DNA from: Ovis canadensis | Taxonomy: Eukaryota > Chordata > Mammalia > Artiodactyla > Bovidae | DNA length: 64,000 nucleotides | Assembly: GCF_042477335.2 (NCBI RefSeq) | Contig: NC_091262.1 | Coordinates: 39,529,001-39,593,000, forward strand | Reading direction: 5' to 3' | Shown: one piece after another, positions 51,360-61,200 of the stretch | How positions within the stretch are numbered: the first letter of the stretch is position 1 | Layout: each line of letters opens with the position of its first letter | The notes under the pieces: model-generated | The model's database searches: none | What the model saw: the letters and a program-made list of their open reading frames with translations, nothing else | Told to the model about the DNA's origin: nothing | Translations under genes and position numbers: made by a program

Positions 51360-52908
51360 TATCAAATATTATACTACGAACAAAGCTAGAGGAGGTGATG
51401 GAATTCCAGTGGAGCTATTTTAAATCCTGAAAGATGACGCTGTGAAAGTGCTGCACTCAATATGCCAGCAAATTTGGAAAACTCAGCAGCGGCCACAGGA
51501 CTGGAAAAGGTCAGTTTTCATTCCAGTCCAAAAGAAAGGCAATGCCAAAGAATGTTCAAACTACCGCACAATTGCACTCATCTCGCACGCTAGTAAAGTA
51601 ATGCTCAAAATTCTCCAAGGAATTTGAACCGTGAACTTCCTGATGTTCAGGAATACATGAACCGTGAACTTCCTGATGTTCAGGAATACATGAACCGTGA
51701 AACTGCTGATGTTCAAGCTGGCTTTAGAAAAGGCAGAGGAACCAGAGATCAAATTGCCAACATCCACTGGATCATGGAAAAAGCAAGAGAGTTCCAGAAA
51801 AACATCTATTTCTGCTTTCTTGACTATGCCAAAGCCTTTGACTGTGTGGATCACAATAAACTGTGGAAAATTCTGAAAGAGATGGGCATACCAGACCACC
51901 TGATCTGCCTCTTGAGAAATCTGTATGTAGGTCAGGAAGCAACAGTTAGAACTGGACATGGAACAACAGACTGGTTCCAAATAGGAAAAGGAGTACGTCA
52001 AGGCTGTATATTGTCACCCTGCTTATTTAACGTATACGCAGAGTACATCATGAGAAATGCTGGACTGGAAGAAACACAAGCTGGAATCAAGATTGCTGGG
52101 AGAAATATCAGTAACCTCAGATATGCAGATGACATCACCCTTATGGCAGAAAGTGAAGAGGAACTAAAGAGCCTCCTGATGAAAGTGAAAGAGAGTGAAA
52201 AAGTTGGCTTAAAGCTCAACATTCAGAAAACTAAAATCATGGCATCCGGTCCCATCACTTCATGGGAAATAGATGGGGAAACAGTGTCAGACTTTATTTT
52301 GGGGGGGCTCCAAAAATCACTGCAGATGGTGACTGCAGCCATAAAATTAAAAGATGCTTACTCCTTGGAAGAAAAGTTATGATCAACCTAGATAGCATAT
52401 TCAAAAGCAGAGACATTACTTTGCCAACTAGTCTAGTCAAGACTATGGTTTTTCCAGTAGTCATGTATGGATGTGAGAATTGGACTGTGAAGAAGGCTGA
52501 ACGCTGAAGAATTGATGCTTTTGAACTGTGGTGTTGGAGAAGACTCTTGAGAGTCCCTTGGACTGCAAGGAGATCCAACCAGTCCATTCTGAAGGAGATC
52601 AGCCCTGGGATTTCTTTGGAAGGAATGATGCTAAAGCTGAAACTCCAGTACCCTGGCCACCTCATGCAAAGAGTTGACTCATTGGAAAAGACTTTGACGT
52701 TAGGAGTGATTGGGGGCAGGAGGAGAAGGGGACGACAGAGGATGAGATGGCTGGATGGCATCACTGACTCGATGAACGGGAGTCTGAATGAACTCCAGGA
52801 GTTGGTGATGGACAGGGAGGCTTGGTGTGCTGCGATTCATGGGGTCGCAAAGAGTCGGATATGACTGAGCGACTAAACTGAACTGAATTGAACTGAACTG
52901 AACTGAAC
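51360..52908 (+). mobile_element. BovB LINE, 5'-truncated, with in-frame 33-bp triplication
   Basis: Sense BovB beginning in the RT fingers ('ctacgaacaaagctagagga'). Frame 51624-52382 (252 codons) contains KGRGTRDQIANIHWI, FCFLDYAKAFDCVDH, KGVRQGCILSPCLFN and an intact LRYADDITLMAES catalytic box. The segment MNRELPDVQEY is repeated in tandem (51626-51658, 51659-51691) before the normal copy (51692-). The C-terminal part follows in other frames, and the element ends with (AACTG)n repeats at 52880-52908. No endonuclease, so not autonomous. It adjoins L1 text on the right. Confidence 0.93.
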
Positions 52909-52909
52909 A

Positions 52910-52992
52910 TATGTATGACTGAATCACTTTGCTACACACCTAAAACTAACACAATACTGTAAATTAACTATATTTCAAATTTTTTAAAAATA
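52910..52992 (+). mobile_element. L1 3' end
   Basis: 'gtatgactgaatcactttgc' and 'acacctaaaactaacacaat' to an A-rich tail: a sense L1 3' terminus directly after the BovB. 52993-53105 has no recognised feature. Confidence 0.7.
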
Positions 52993-53109
52993 GGGTTGGG
53001 AAACTGAAAGAGATTTAGAGTGGCTGGAATTCAGATGATAAAGTAAGGGAGTAGAAAGATGTACAAAAGGAAAGAATAGCAAGGCTCAATCAGGAAGAGT
53101 CTTGGATTT

Positions 53110-53240
53110 TTTGTTTCATTTTTAATTTTTTGGTCACACCTTGCAGCATGTGGGACCTTAGTTCCCTCACCAGGGATCTAACCTGCACCCCTTACACTGG
53201 AAGGTGGCCTCTAAACCACTGGACCTTCAGGGAAGTCCAG
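53110..53240 (-). mobile_element. CHR-type SINE
   Basis: Antisense: 'tttttggtcacaccttgcag', 'ccctcaccagggatctaacc', 'ctggaccttcagggaagtcc'. Confidence 0.8.
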
Positions 53241-53244
53241 GAAG

Positions 53245-53510
53245 AACCTTGTTAAGGAATGTTTACTTCAAAGTAAGGGCAGCAGAAAGTCACTGAAAGA
53301 CTTTAAACTGGGGAGAGAAGAAGTTAACTTTGCATTTCAGAAATCTTGTTGCAATGACTATATAAATAATATGACTGAGAGGGAGGACAGAATACAAGGC
53401 GTGGAGAGGAAGAAGAGTTGGGAGGCTATTATAATACCCCAGACAAGGGGGTATGGTGGCTTGGACTGCAGTGGGATAAGACAGAAGTGGACAGATTGAA
53501 TAAGTATTAA
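53245..53510 (+). mobile_element. Ancient mammalian repeat (family not named)
   Basis: 'gaaagactttaaactgggga', 'tgggaggctattataatacc' and 'gtatggtggcttggactgca' fit a common old mammalian repeat family that I cannot name with certainty. Confidence 0.5.
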
Positions 53511-53516
53511 TCCTCA

Positions 53517-53735
53517 GGGGTTTCCCTGGTGGCACAGTAGTAAAGAACCTATCTGCCAATGCAGGAGACCTGGGTTCAATCTCTGGATCAGGAAGATCCC
53601 CAGGAAAAGGAAATGGGAACCCACTCCAGTATTCTTGCCTGGGAAATCTCATGAACAGAGAAGAATGTCGGGCTGCAGTCCATGGGGTCACAAAGAGTTA
53701 GAGACAACTTAGTGACTGAACAACAAGAAAAATCA
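53517..53735 (+). mobile_element. Bov-tA SINE
   Basis: Sense Bov-tA: 'ggtttccctggtggcacagt' to 'gagacaacttagtgactgaa'. 53740-53980 has no recognised feature. Confidence 0.9.
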
Positions 53736-53996
53736 CCAGGAGTTGGCAATGGGCCACACATGGAACATGCGAGAAAGAGAAGAGTCAAGGGTGATCTTGA
53801 GAATTCTGACACGGTCAAGTGGGTGCGTGATGGTACTAAACACTAAGAGAAACACAAGACAGGAGGCATGAGGGAGCACGATTCACTTTGGAACATGTTG
53901 TATGTGATATGACCCTGGGACGTCCTAGTAGCTGACAAGTCTGTGCTGGAGACACAAATGCTTATTGCATTAATCGTAATGTACTCATTACCAGAC

Positions 53997-54194
53997 TTCC
54001 CTGGTGGCTCAGATGGTAAAACATCTGCCTACAATGTGGGAGACCTGGGTTCAATCCCTGGGTTGGGAAGATCTTCTGAAGAAGGAAATGGCAACACACT
54101 CTAGTATTCTTGCCTGGAAAATCCCATGGACGGAGGAGCCTGCAGTCCATGGGGTCTCAAAGAGTCAGACACAACTGAGCGACTTCACTCACTC
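53997..54194 (+). mobile_element. Bov-tA SINE with TSD
   Basis: Sense Bov-tA bounded by the perfect 14-bp duplication ACTCATTACCAGAC at 53983-53996 and 54195-54208, with a (CACT)n tail. Confidence 0.95.
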
Positions 54195-54239
54195 ACTCAT
54201 TACCAGACAGACTGCAACTGAAACCACGGAAAATGCAGG

Positions 54240-54422
54240 TGTTTGGTTTTTTTTTAATTTGGCTGCGCTGGGTCTTTGCTGCAGCACGAGGGTTTTTCCT
54301 ACAACCGGAGGGTTTAGTTGCCCTAAGCCATGTGGGATCTGTTTCCCAACCAGTGATTGAACCCGCATCCCCTGTATTGGAAGGCGGGTTCTTAAACACT
54401 GGACCTCCAGGAAGTCCTGGGA
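54240..54422 (-). mobile_element. CHR-type SINE
   Basis: Antisense: 'tttggctgcgctgggtcttt', 'ccagtgattgaacccgcatc', 'ctggacctccaggaagtcc'. Confidence 0.85.
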
Positions 54423-54509
54423 AACAGAGTATTATTTAGGAAAGATGTATTATCCAACCCAGAAGTTCAGGGCAAGAGTCTGTGGAAAGGAACAATACCC
54501 TCGTCCTGC

Positions 54510-54716
54510 TTAGTCACTCAGTCGTGTCTGACTCTTTGTGACCCCATGGACTGCAGTCCGCCAGGCTCCTCTGTCTATGGGACTCTCCAGGCAAGAAAGG
54601 TGGAGTAGGTTGCCATTTCTTTTCCCAGGGGATCTTCCTGACCCAGGGAGCGAACCCAGGTCTCCTTGCACTGTAGATGGATTCTTTGCCAACTGAGCTA
54701 CCAGGGAAGCCCCGAA
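54510..54716 (-). mobile_element. Bov-tA SINE
   Basis: Antisense: 'cttagtcactcagtcgtgtc' to 'ttgccaactgagctaccagg'. About 260 bp downstream of the MTHFS exon's donor in transcription order. Confidence 0.9.
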
Positions 54717-54798
54717 CAATACCTTGATACTTTACTATTACAGTTGACATGTCACAGCTTACAGAGGGCATCTCACCATAAGTCAGGTTAGGTGGGTG

Positions 54799-54868
54799 AC
54801 TTGGAACTTAAGTGAAATACATCCCTGTAGAATACTTGGAACTTAAGTGAAATTCATCCCTGTAGAAA
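54799..54868. repeat. 35-bp tandem duplication
   Basis: Two adjacent 35-bp units (54799-54833, 54834-54868) starting 'acttggaacttaagtgaaat', differing at about two positions. It lies about 105 bp inside the MTHFS intron from the exon donor. Confidence 0.93.
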
Positions 54869-54972
54869 AAGTGACCCTCCCGACTCAACCTCGACAAGCG
54901 GATCAGAGGTCTAACAAGCCTATGCAGCAGGACAGCATCCTAACATGGCAGTTCTAATACTGTAATGCTCAC

Positions 54973-55234
54973 CTGTTGACAAGGCCTCCTCCAGAACCTC
55001 ATCCTCACCGGGCTGCTGAATGTTCCAGGAAGTTCTGGGCAGTGAAGCTATTTCCTCTGGCGATTCTAACTTCACCATATCCATGTGACTGCTCTGCAGC
55101 TGGTACCGTGGGATAAAGCAGGTTTTGCCTTGTCGGAAAATGTCCTTGATGATCTCTTCTGTCTCAATTTCATCTGGCATGCTCAGAAAGATGGACACTC
55201 TTTTGGACTTTTGATATTCACTATGGGTAAACAC
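54973..55234 (-). CDS. MTHFS: MTHFS internal coding exon
   Basis: Second coding exon of MTHFS, 262 bp. On the minus strand it follows TTTCTCGCTTAG and begins GTG TTT ACC CAT (phase 0). It ends TCA ACA G before GTGAGC, a consensus donor, leaving phase 1, which matches the acceptor at 46859. It encodes [29 protein letters not shown], the CFIPRY motif, [12 protein letters not shown] and TSWNIQQP, the N-terminal half of the cyclo-ligase fold; these residues are highly similar to human MTHFS. No frame defects. The intron to the last exon is about 8.1 kb and full of repeats. The preceding exon (start codon and about 39 residues, usually in a CpG-rich promoter) is not seen up to 64000. Confidence 0.96.
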
Positions 55235-55461
55235 CTAAGCGAGAAATGATACTTTTTAAAACAAGTGGCTCCCCTTAACAGTTTTAACACTTCCTCCCTT
55301 TTCTCTCAGCCTTCTCCAGACTTTTTAACCAAAAACAAACACACAAACAGTGGGGTGATACAATATGGCAAATAACATTGCATCCCGAAGCCTGACTTTT
55401 ACTTCTGGACCCAACGCTTACTTCTCTGATCCCATAACACCTCTCTGGCACATCTACTCTT

Positions 55462-55660
55462 TGTTGTTGTTGTTGTTCAGTCTCTAAGTCGTGTCTGACT
55501 CTTTGGGACCCCATGGACTGCTGCACGCCAGACTCCCCTGCCCTCCACTATCTCCCAGAGTTTGCTCAGATTCATGTCAGCTGAGTCGGTGATGCTATAT
55601 GACCATCTCATTCTCTGCTGGTCCATTCTCCTTTTGCCTTCAATCTTCCCAGATCTTTTC
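55462..55660 (-). mobile_element. BovB 3'-end fragment
   Basis: Antisense after a (GTT)n run: 'cagtctctaagtcgtgtctg', 'cagctgagtcggtgatgcta', 'ttttgccttcaatcttccc'. 55665-55900 has no recognised feature. Confidence 0.88.
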
Positions 55661-55904
55661 CTACTCTAGCAGATGCAAAATTTCATTAAAAGGTCACGGT
55701 GGGACCCTGCTGTCTAAAAATATGGAAAATTCCAAACTTGACCCCCACCACTGGGAGGGAGGTGGGTAGTGCCAATGGGTAGAATGGGTAGTGCCCATTC
55801 TAGCAGACTTGTGTGTCTTTCCCGAGAGTCTCTGCTTTAACTCTGAACCTTGGCTCTCACAAGCTTGTTTTCTTTTCCTCTGTGGCTGTTGTTGTCATTG
55901 TTTT

Positions 55905-56062
55905 AATATTTATTTATTTGACTGTACCAGACCTTAGTTGCAACATGTGGGATATTTAGTTGTAGCATGTGGGATCTATTTCCCTGACCAGGGATGGAAC
56001 CCAGCCCCCTGCATTGGAAGCACATAGTCTTAGGCAATGGACCACCAGGGAAGCCACCCTCA
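55905..56062 (-). mobile_element. CHR-type SINE
   Basis: Antisense: 'tatttatttgactgtaccag', 'cctgaccagggatggaaccc', 'ggaccaccagggaagccacc'. 56065-56390 has no recognised feature. Confidence 0.85.
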
Positions 56063-56391
56063 AACTCCCAACCAGCACAAGTTTCTTTACTCCCTAGACT
56101 GTCAGGCTTCTCTCCTCTCAAATTCCACCATTTAAGCCCAATTCAAGTCCTAACTTTTCCTGACTTCTGCAGAACCCTTACTATGTGAGTCACTATACAA
56201 CCTAACAGCTATGTGCTATCATAAGTCAATTATTCATTGTTTTCTGTGTCCTAAACATAGCATCCTAGCCAGCCTATAAACTCCCCGGGGTAGATGACAT
56301 ACCATATAATTCTGTTGGCACTACCCACCCCCTTCCCAATTGCTAGAGCTCTTCTATTCAAATGAATGTTAAAATGTTAACAAAGACAAGG

Positions 56392-56477
56392 ACTTCTATG
56401 ATGGTCCAGTGGTTAAGACTTCCACCACAGGGGCAAGGGTTGATCCCTGGTCAGGCAACTAAGATCCCACATGCCAC
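56392..56477 (+). mobile_element. CHR-type SINE, split by BovB
   Basis: 'ggacttctatgatggtccag' to 'actaagatcccacatgccac'; the tail ('aggtgcaccaaaaataattt') resumes at about 56769 after the BovB fragment. Confidence 0.8.
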
Positions 56478-56766
56478 AGTTGTTGCTGTTCAGTCGCTCA
56501 GTCGTATCCAACTCTTTGCAACCCCATGGACTGCAGCGCACGAGGCTTCCCTGTCCTTCATCATCTCCCAGAGTTTGATCAAACTTAGGTCCATTGAGTT
56601 AGTGATGCCATCCAACCATCTCATCCTCTGCTGTCCCCCTTCTCCTCCTGTCCTCAATATTTCCCAGCATCAGGGTCTTTTCCAGTGGGTCGGCTCTTCA
56701 CATCAGGTGGCCAAAGTATTGGAGCATCAGCTTGGGCATTATTCCTTCCAATGAATATTTAGAGTT
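56478..56766 (-). mobile_element. BovB 3'-end fragment inside CHR
   Basis: Antisense with a (GTT) tail: 'ctgttcagtcgctcagtcgt', 'gagttagtgatgccatccaa', 'ccaatgaatatttagagtta'. Confidence 0.88.
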
Positions 56767-56789
56767 AGTAGGTGCACCAAAAATAATTT

Positions 56790-57428
56790 TTTTAAATAAT
56801 ATAAAAAATAAAAGTGTTCACAAAAATGGAAGGTGGGGGATCCTGGAGAAGCAAAGGCCCTCTAAAATGAGTGCCATGTTGTATTAATAAGAAGGAGGAC
56901 CTGGGTGAAAGCATTCTTTTATACTCAGTTTAACAAGAAGCAGAAGCAATGGGCTGAGCTTTGCTCACTATAGAAATGTTAATAATCCCAGAACATCCCT
57001 AGTCTCTGAAGTTAGCCCTCAGCTTCCTTTTTCTTCCTTTTCTGTTCTTCCCTGTTCTCTGAGCTAAGAAGGAAAAGTGACTGCAAAGGTGGCTTATAAA
57101 TATGAGTGCCAGAAAAACACAGGCACAGAATATCCAGTTATTCCTAATAAAAAGGGACACAGAGTTAAGTAGACAAAAGCACACCAACCCAGTGCCAAGG
57201 AAGGAAGCTAACTCCATCTTTCTGAGCAGTTACAAAGCTGTTATCAGGCCCGAAGTGGGCAAAGCAAGTGGAACTGTAAGACCTGGACACTGGGCAGACC
57301 TGAGGCTTTTGGCACCCAAGTACTTTCTGGGAAAGTTAAGCGTCTATCTTGGGCTCTTTAAAGCAGAACATAGAAAATCAAAACCTGAACAAGCAGTAAC
57401 AAACATCAGTTAAAATTCACTGTGAGAC
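56790..57428. other. No recognised feature
   Basis: AT-rich, then average DNA up to the ERV-B LTR. A 103-codon plus frame (57102-57413) has no family features and runs close to the LTR; I treat it as chance. Confidence 0.4.
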
Positions 57429-58199
57429 TGTTTGGGGAAGCACACTGATTGAAACCGCCCACCCTGGCCAGGCACCATAGTAACCATTTGCATGAGTTGT
57501 TTTATGACAGGAGATCCTGATATGGAATATGGAACTAATAAGCCACCACCAACCGGAAGAGTTCGGGAAAGGTCTAAAGGAGACACAGCTTATCTGTCCA
57601 ATTCCCAGAATCCCTCTCGCTAGCATCCATCTTGGCTGAGAGACGCGTGCGCCACCAGGAAAGACTCTGAATTAGAATGATTGGTCAAAGACCACCCAGA
57701 AACTAATCCCATCACCGTAAAACCCAAGACTGTGAGCCACATGGCAGAGCTGTTCTCCTGGGTTCCCTTACCCTCTGCTCTCCACCTGGGTGCCCTTTCC
57801 CAATAAAACATCTTGCTTTGTCAGCACATGTGTCTCCTCGGACAGTTCATTTCCGAGTGTTAGACAAGAGCCCGGTTTGGGGCCCTGGTAGGGGTCCCCT
57901 TCGGAGGAGGCAATGGCACCCCACTCCAGTACTCTAGCTGGGAAAATCCCATGGATGGAGGAGCCTGGTGGGCTGCAGTCCATGGGGTCGCTAAGAGTTG
58001 GACACGACTAAGCGACTTCCCTTTCACTTTTCACTTTCATGCATTGCAGAAGGAAATGGCAACCCACTCCAGGGTTCTTGCCTGGAGAATCCCAGGGATG
58101 GGGGAGCCTGGTGGGCTGCCGTCTATGGGGTCGCACAGAGTCGGACACGACTGAAGCGACTTAGCAGCAGCAGCAGTAGGGGTCCCCTTTGCTGCAACA
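57429..58199 (+). mobile_element. ERV-B LTR, copy 2 (split by SINE)
   Basis: LTR from TGTTTGGGGAAGCACACTG to ...GCTGCAACA, collinear with 22431-22782 but with about 130 bp more U3 (57590-57735) and a Bov-A2 insertion near its 3' end. The CCAATAAAA poly-A signal is near 57800. Without the SINE the LTR is about 480 bp. The left flank has no retroviral sequence, so this is the 5' LTR of an independent insertion. Confidence 0.92.
57902..58175 (+). mobile_element. Bov-A2 SINE in the ERV-B LTR, with TSD
   Basis: Sense dimeric Bov-A2 with an (AGC)n tail, bounded by the perfect 14-bp duplication GTAGGGGTCCCCTT at 57888-57901 and 58176-58189. Absent from copy 1 (22755-22775), which shows the unoccupied site. 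Confidence 0.96.
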
Positions 58200-58201
58200 A
58201 A

Positions 58202-58219
58202 CGGCGACTCTGGTGGGGA
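58202..58219 (+). promoter_or_regulatory. ERV-B primer binding site, tRNA-Arg-like
   Basis: CGGCGACTCTGGTGGGGA, two bases after the LTR end, is the counterpart of 22785-22802 and closer to the complement of tRNA-Arg(UCU). Confidence 0.72.
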
Positions 58220-61200
58220 TTCTTCTTCACTGAGACTGACATCCTGACCACTCGGGGTACTCAGGGGCCAGCTTGCCTGCCCATGGACCAGACCCAGCGG
58301 CCACAACTGGGACCCTTTTGTCCCTGGTCTCTTCCTGACGTGGACAACTGGCCAGGGTGCCCCGACCGTTAAGGAACAAGAGACTTTATTGACCTCTCTC
58401 CCCTTCCTTCTCTCTTTCCTCTCCTTAACCCTTCCTATCCTTCCCTGTTTTTCTAGTCCCCCGGTCCTGGATGCAGGAATCTGGTCGAAGGGCCTCAGCT
58501 TGAACTGAGGATTGGAGACTGATCACCTCCTCTTGGCAGAGAACTAGAATTCTGGTTCTGGTCTGGTCTGATTTCTGGTAGGGCCGAGTTCCCATCCTCC
58601 CTTCTCTGGAGGCCCAGGGTAAAGTCCCATAATGCCTGGGTATCTGCAGGTGGCAGGAGACGTCTGTAAGGCCACCCCTTTTGCCTCCCCCCTCCCGCCT
58701 CCTCCCCCTTCTTTCAACCTGGCTTCCTTTCCTCCCTTTGAAATCTCTGAAGACCCGAGATATTTTCTTTACTCTGTTAGTACTTGGATCTGAAGTTCTG
58801 TGTCTCTATAGGAGGTTTTCTGAGAGACTGTATTCTTGTATTTAAGGGAATGTCTGATGAGGACTGCCAGGTTTATATGTGTGTGTTTTAACTCTGTGTT
58901 CTGTGTTGTGATTTTTGATGGCCATTTTGCTTTGTCTGGCCACCATTTGGTTTAGACCTGCTGCCATTTTGTTAGAACTTGATTTTCTTTCCCTGTGCCT
59001 TGAGACCAGGGCTCTCAGGAACACTTATCTAGACCATCTCTAACTCCTGAGACTGAGGGGAAAAGGGGAAAAAAGACTTTACAATTTTTATTTATTTCAA
59101 CTGTTTTTTTAATAAACTAGTAAATTTTATATTGTAATATCTAATTCATGACTAAACTAAGAAAATGAAGCTAGATCTTGTGTTGTGTCTGTCTAAATAT
59201 GTCTTGGTATGTCTTTGTCTCTGGATAATATTTTTGAGGTTAATTTGTAAATGAGCTCTATTTAATTGGCTTAAAGAAAAGTAAGTGCTTACAAATCAAA
59301 TAATTCTAAATTAAACAATAAATTCCAGGTTCATGTGAACTGGGAAATATTCAGTATTAAATACCTGATATTAATGTTTGTTTGTTGACCTATCTAATAT
59401 AAACATGTCTTAGAGTAATTAACATTAAGTAGAATATTTTCATTGTACCTGGGTTTAATATAAATTAATATTATCATATCTGTTACAAGTTTATCAACAA
59501 GGAAATTACCTCAAGTGAAGAAACTTCTAAAAAAATGTCAATGAGATATGAGCTTTTATATAAACTCTATTAAGAATAATTATTCTTTAGAAATATCTGT
59601 CTAAAATAGTCTCTCCAGATTGGCGTAACTTAAATTTCTAAGGGTTGTGCCAAGTGTGCTAAGTGGTGGAAGTCTATTGAATAGTTAGGTCATGTCCAAA
59701 TAAAATAAGGTTTTGAAACATTTACTACTAAACACTAATTTCCTTTAAAGAAAACTAAAGAGATTTGGCACTATAAATGAATAATGTTTGTTGCCATCCT
59801 AAAATGTTCTAAGAAAGCAAGGGTTTTAGAAATTATCACTGGTATTTATGCTCACCAATCTATAAAATGCTAATATAAAAATTAGTTCTTGTTTGCTAAA
59901 GGGAAGTAGGAAATATGTTTTAAGTAAAAAAAAAAAAAAAGGTATAAAAAAATACTAAAGAGTTATGCATGATCAGGATTTTCTAAAACTGGATTACAAT
60001 TAGTTAGATAAATGGATTTTGTTAGAAATGACACAGCCATCAAAAAACTGGTTACAGTCAACTAGGTCCAAGATGGAGGAGCTGACTTTCACTAGACCTT
60101 GAGCCTTGGTATTTACCCCTATTTTGACATATCAACAAGCTAAATGATACACCCACCAACATTGACTAAATCTGACCAAATGTTCTAAACCCTTTTAATT
60201 GATCTTTTTGATAAAACTTTCTAAATCGAATTCTTTTGAAGTTCTTTTGACCTCTAGCTAACTTTGGGGTGCTTCAGAGGGCCCCTGAAATATCCCAAGG
60301 AGAGATATTAAACTGTATTTATTTGGTTGGTTAAATTACATGGAAAAGATTATCAAATGAGTAATAAATCCACTCATGTTATAATGTATGGTAAAATTAC
60401 TAATACAGATATCCTAGAAATTATATGGAGTTCTTAACATTCTGATATATCCTGGTATTCTAATGGAAAACCTGGTAACTACACAAAAGTTAGCAGAAGG
60501 TCTGAATGAACCAGCAAATATGCTTATAACTTTTATGGTCTCTATCTAAAAAATTACGGGTTTGAATCTTCTTATGTTTTCTGGGAATAGGGAAAACCTT
60601 TCGCTCAAACTAATTATGACAATACTTTGGTAAAATTATATGTTATAAACAAAACAATTATATTTTCTCTCTATCTGACTCCTCCAGAAATTGGAAACTC
60701 TTAGGTTTCCAGTAAGTTTATCAAATGAGTTAGGAAGGTTATCTCACTAACAGGTACAAAAATCTCAAGGAATTTTTGAGACCTTAAAAAGGGAAAAATT
60801 CACCTAGATTTGTTAGGCAAAATCTGTGATAAGCCTTTGGTGTAAGTTTCCCAGCCCTGTTTTATTTTAAAAATTCAGTCTTAGACTCTATAAATGTTTC
60901 AGCAAAATAAAAAGTCTATGATCAATTATGGTTATATAAATCATCAGACTAAAATTAGAAGGTCTGTAAGAACAGACCTATTTTGCAAACAAACTAGCCT
61001 TAATTTGGTTATATTTTACAAAAAATGAGGGTAATTTTAGGGGAAAAAAAAAGGACTTTTCAATAAATGTTAAATCCCAGTTTGTTAATGGAGGTCTGCA
61101 TCTACTAAGACTCATTTCTTGGATAGTTTTTTGCTGTTATATTAATGTAAAATTTAATTGAATTCTTAAAGGACACCCTAAGTTTGTTTCTGAAGCTTAT

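Noticed and set aside
57102-57413. 103-codon ORF upstream of ERV-B copy 2
   Set aside because: No domain, signal or homology recognised and no start context; length is compatible with chance.
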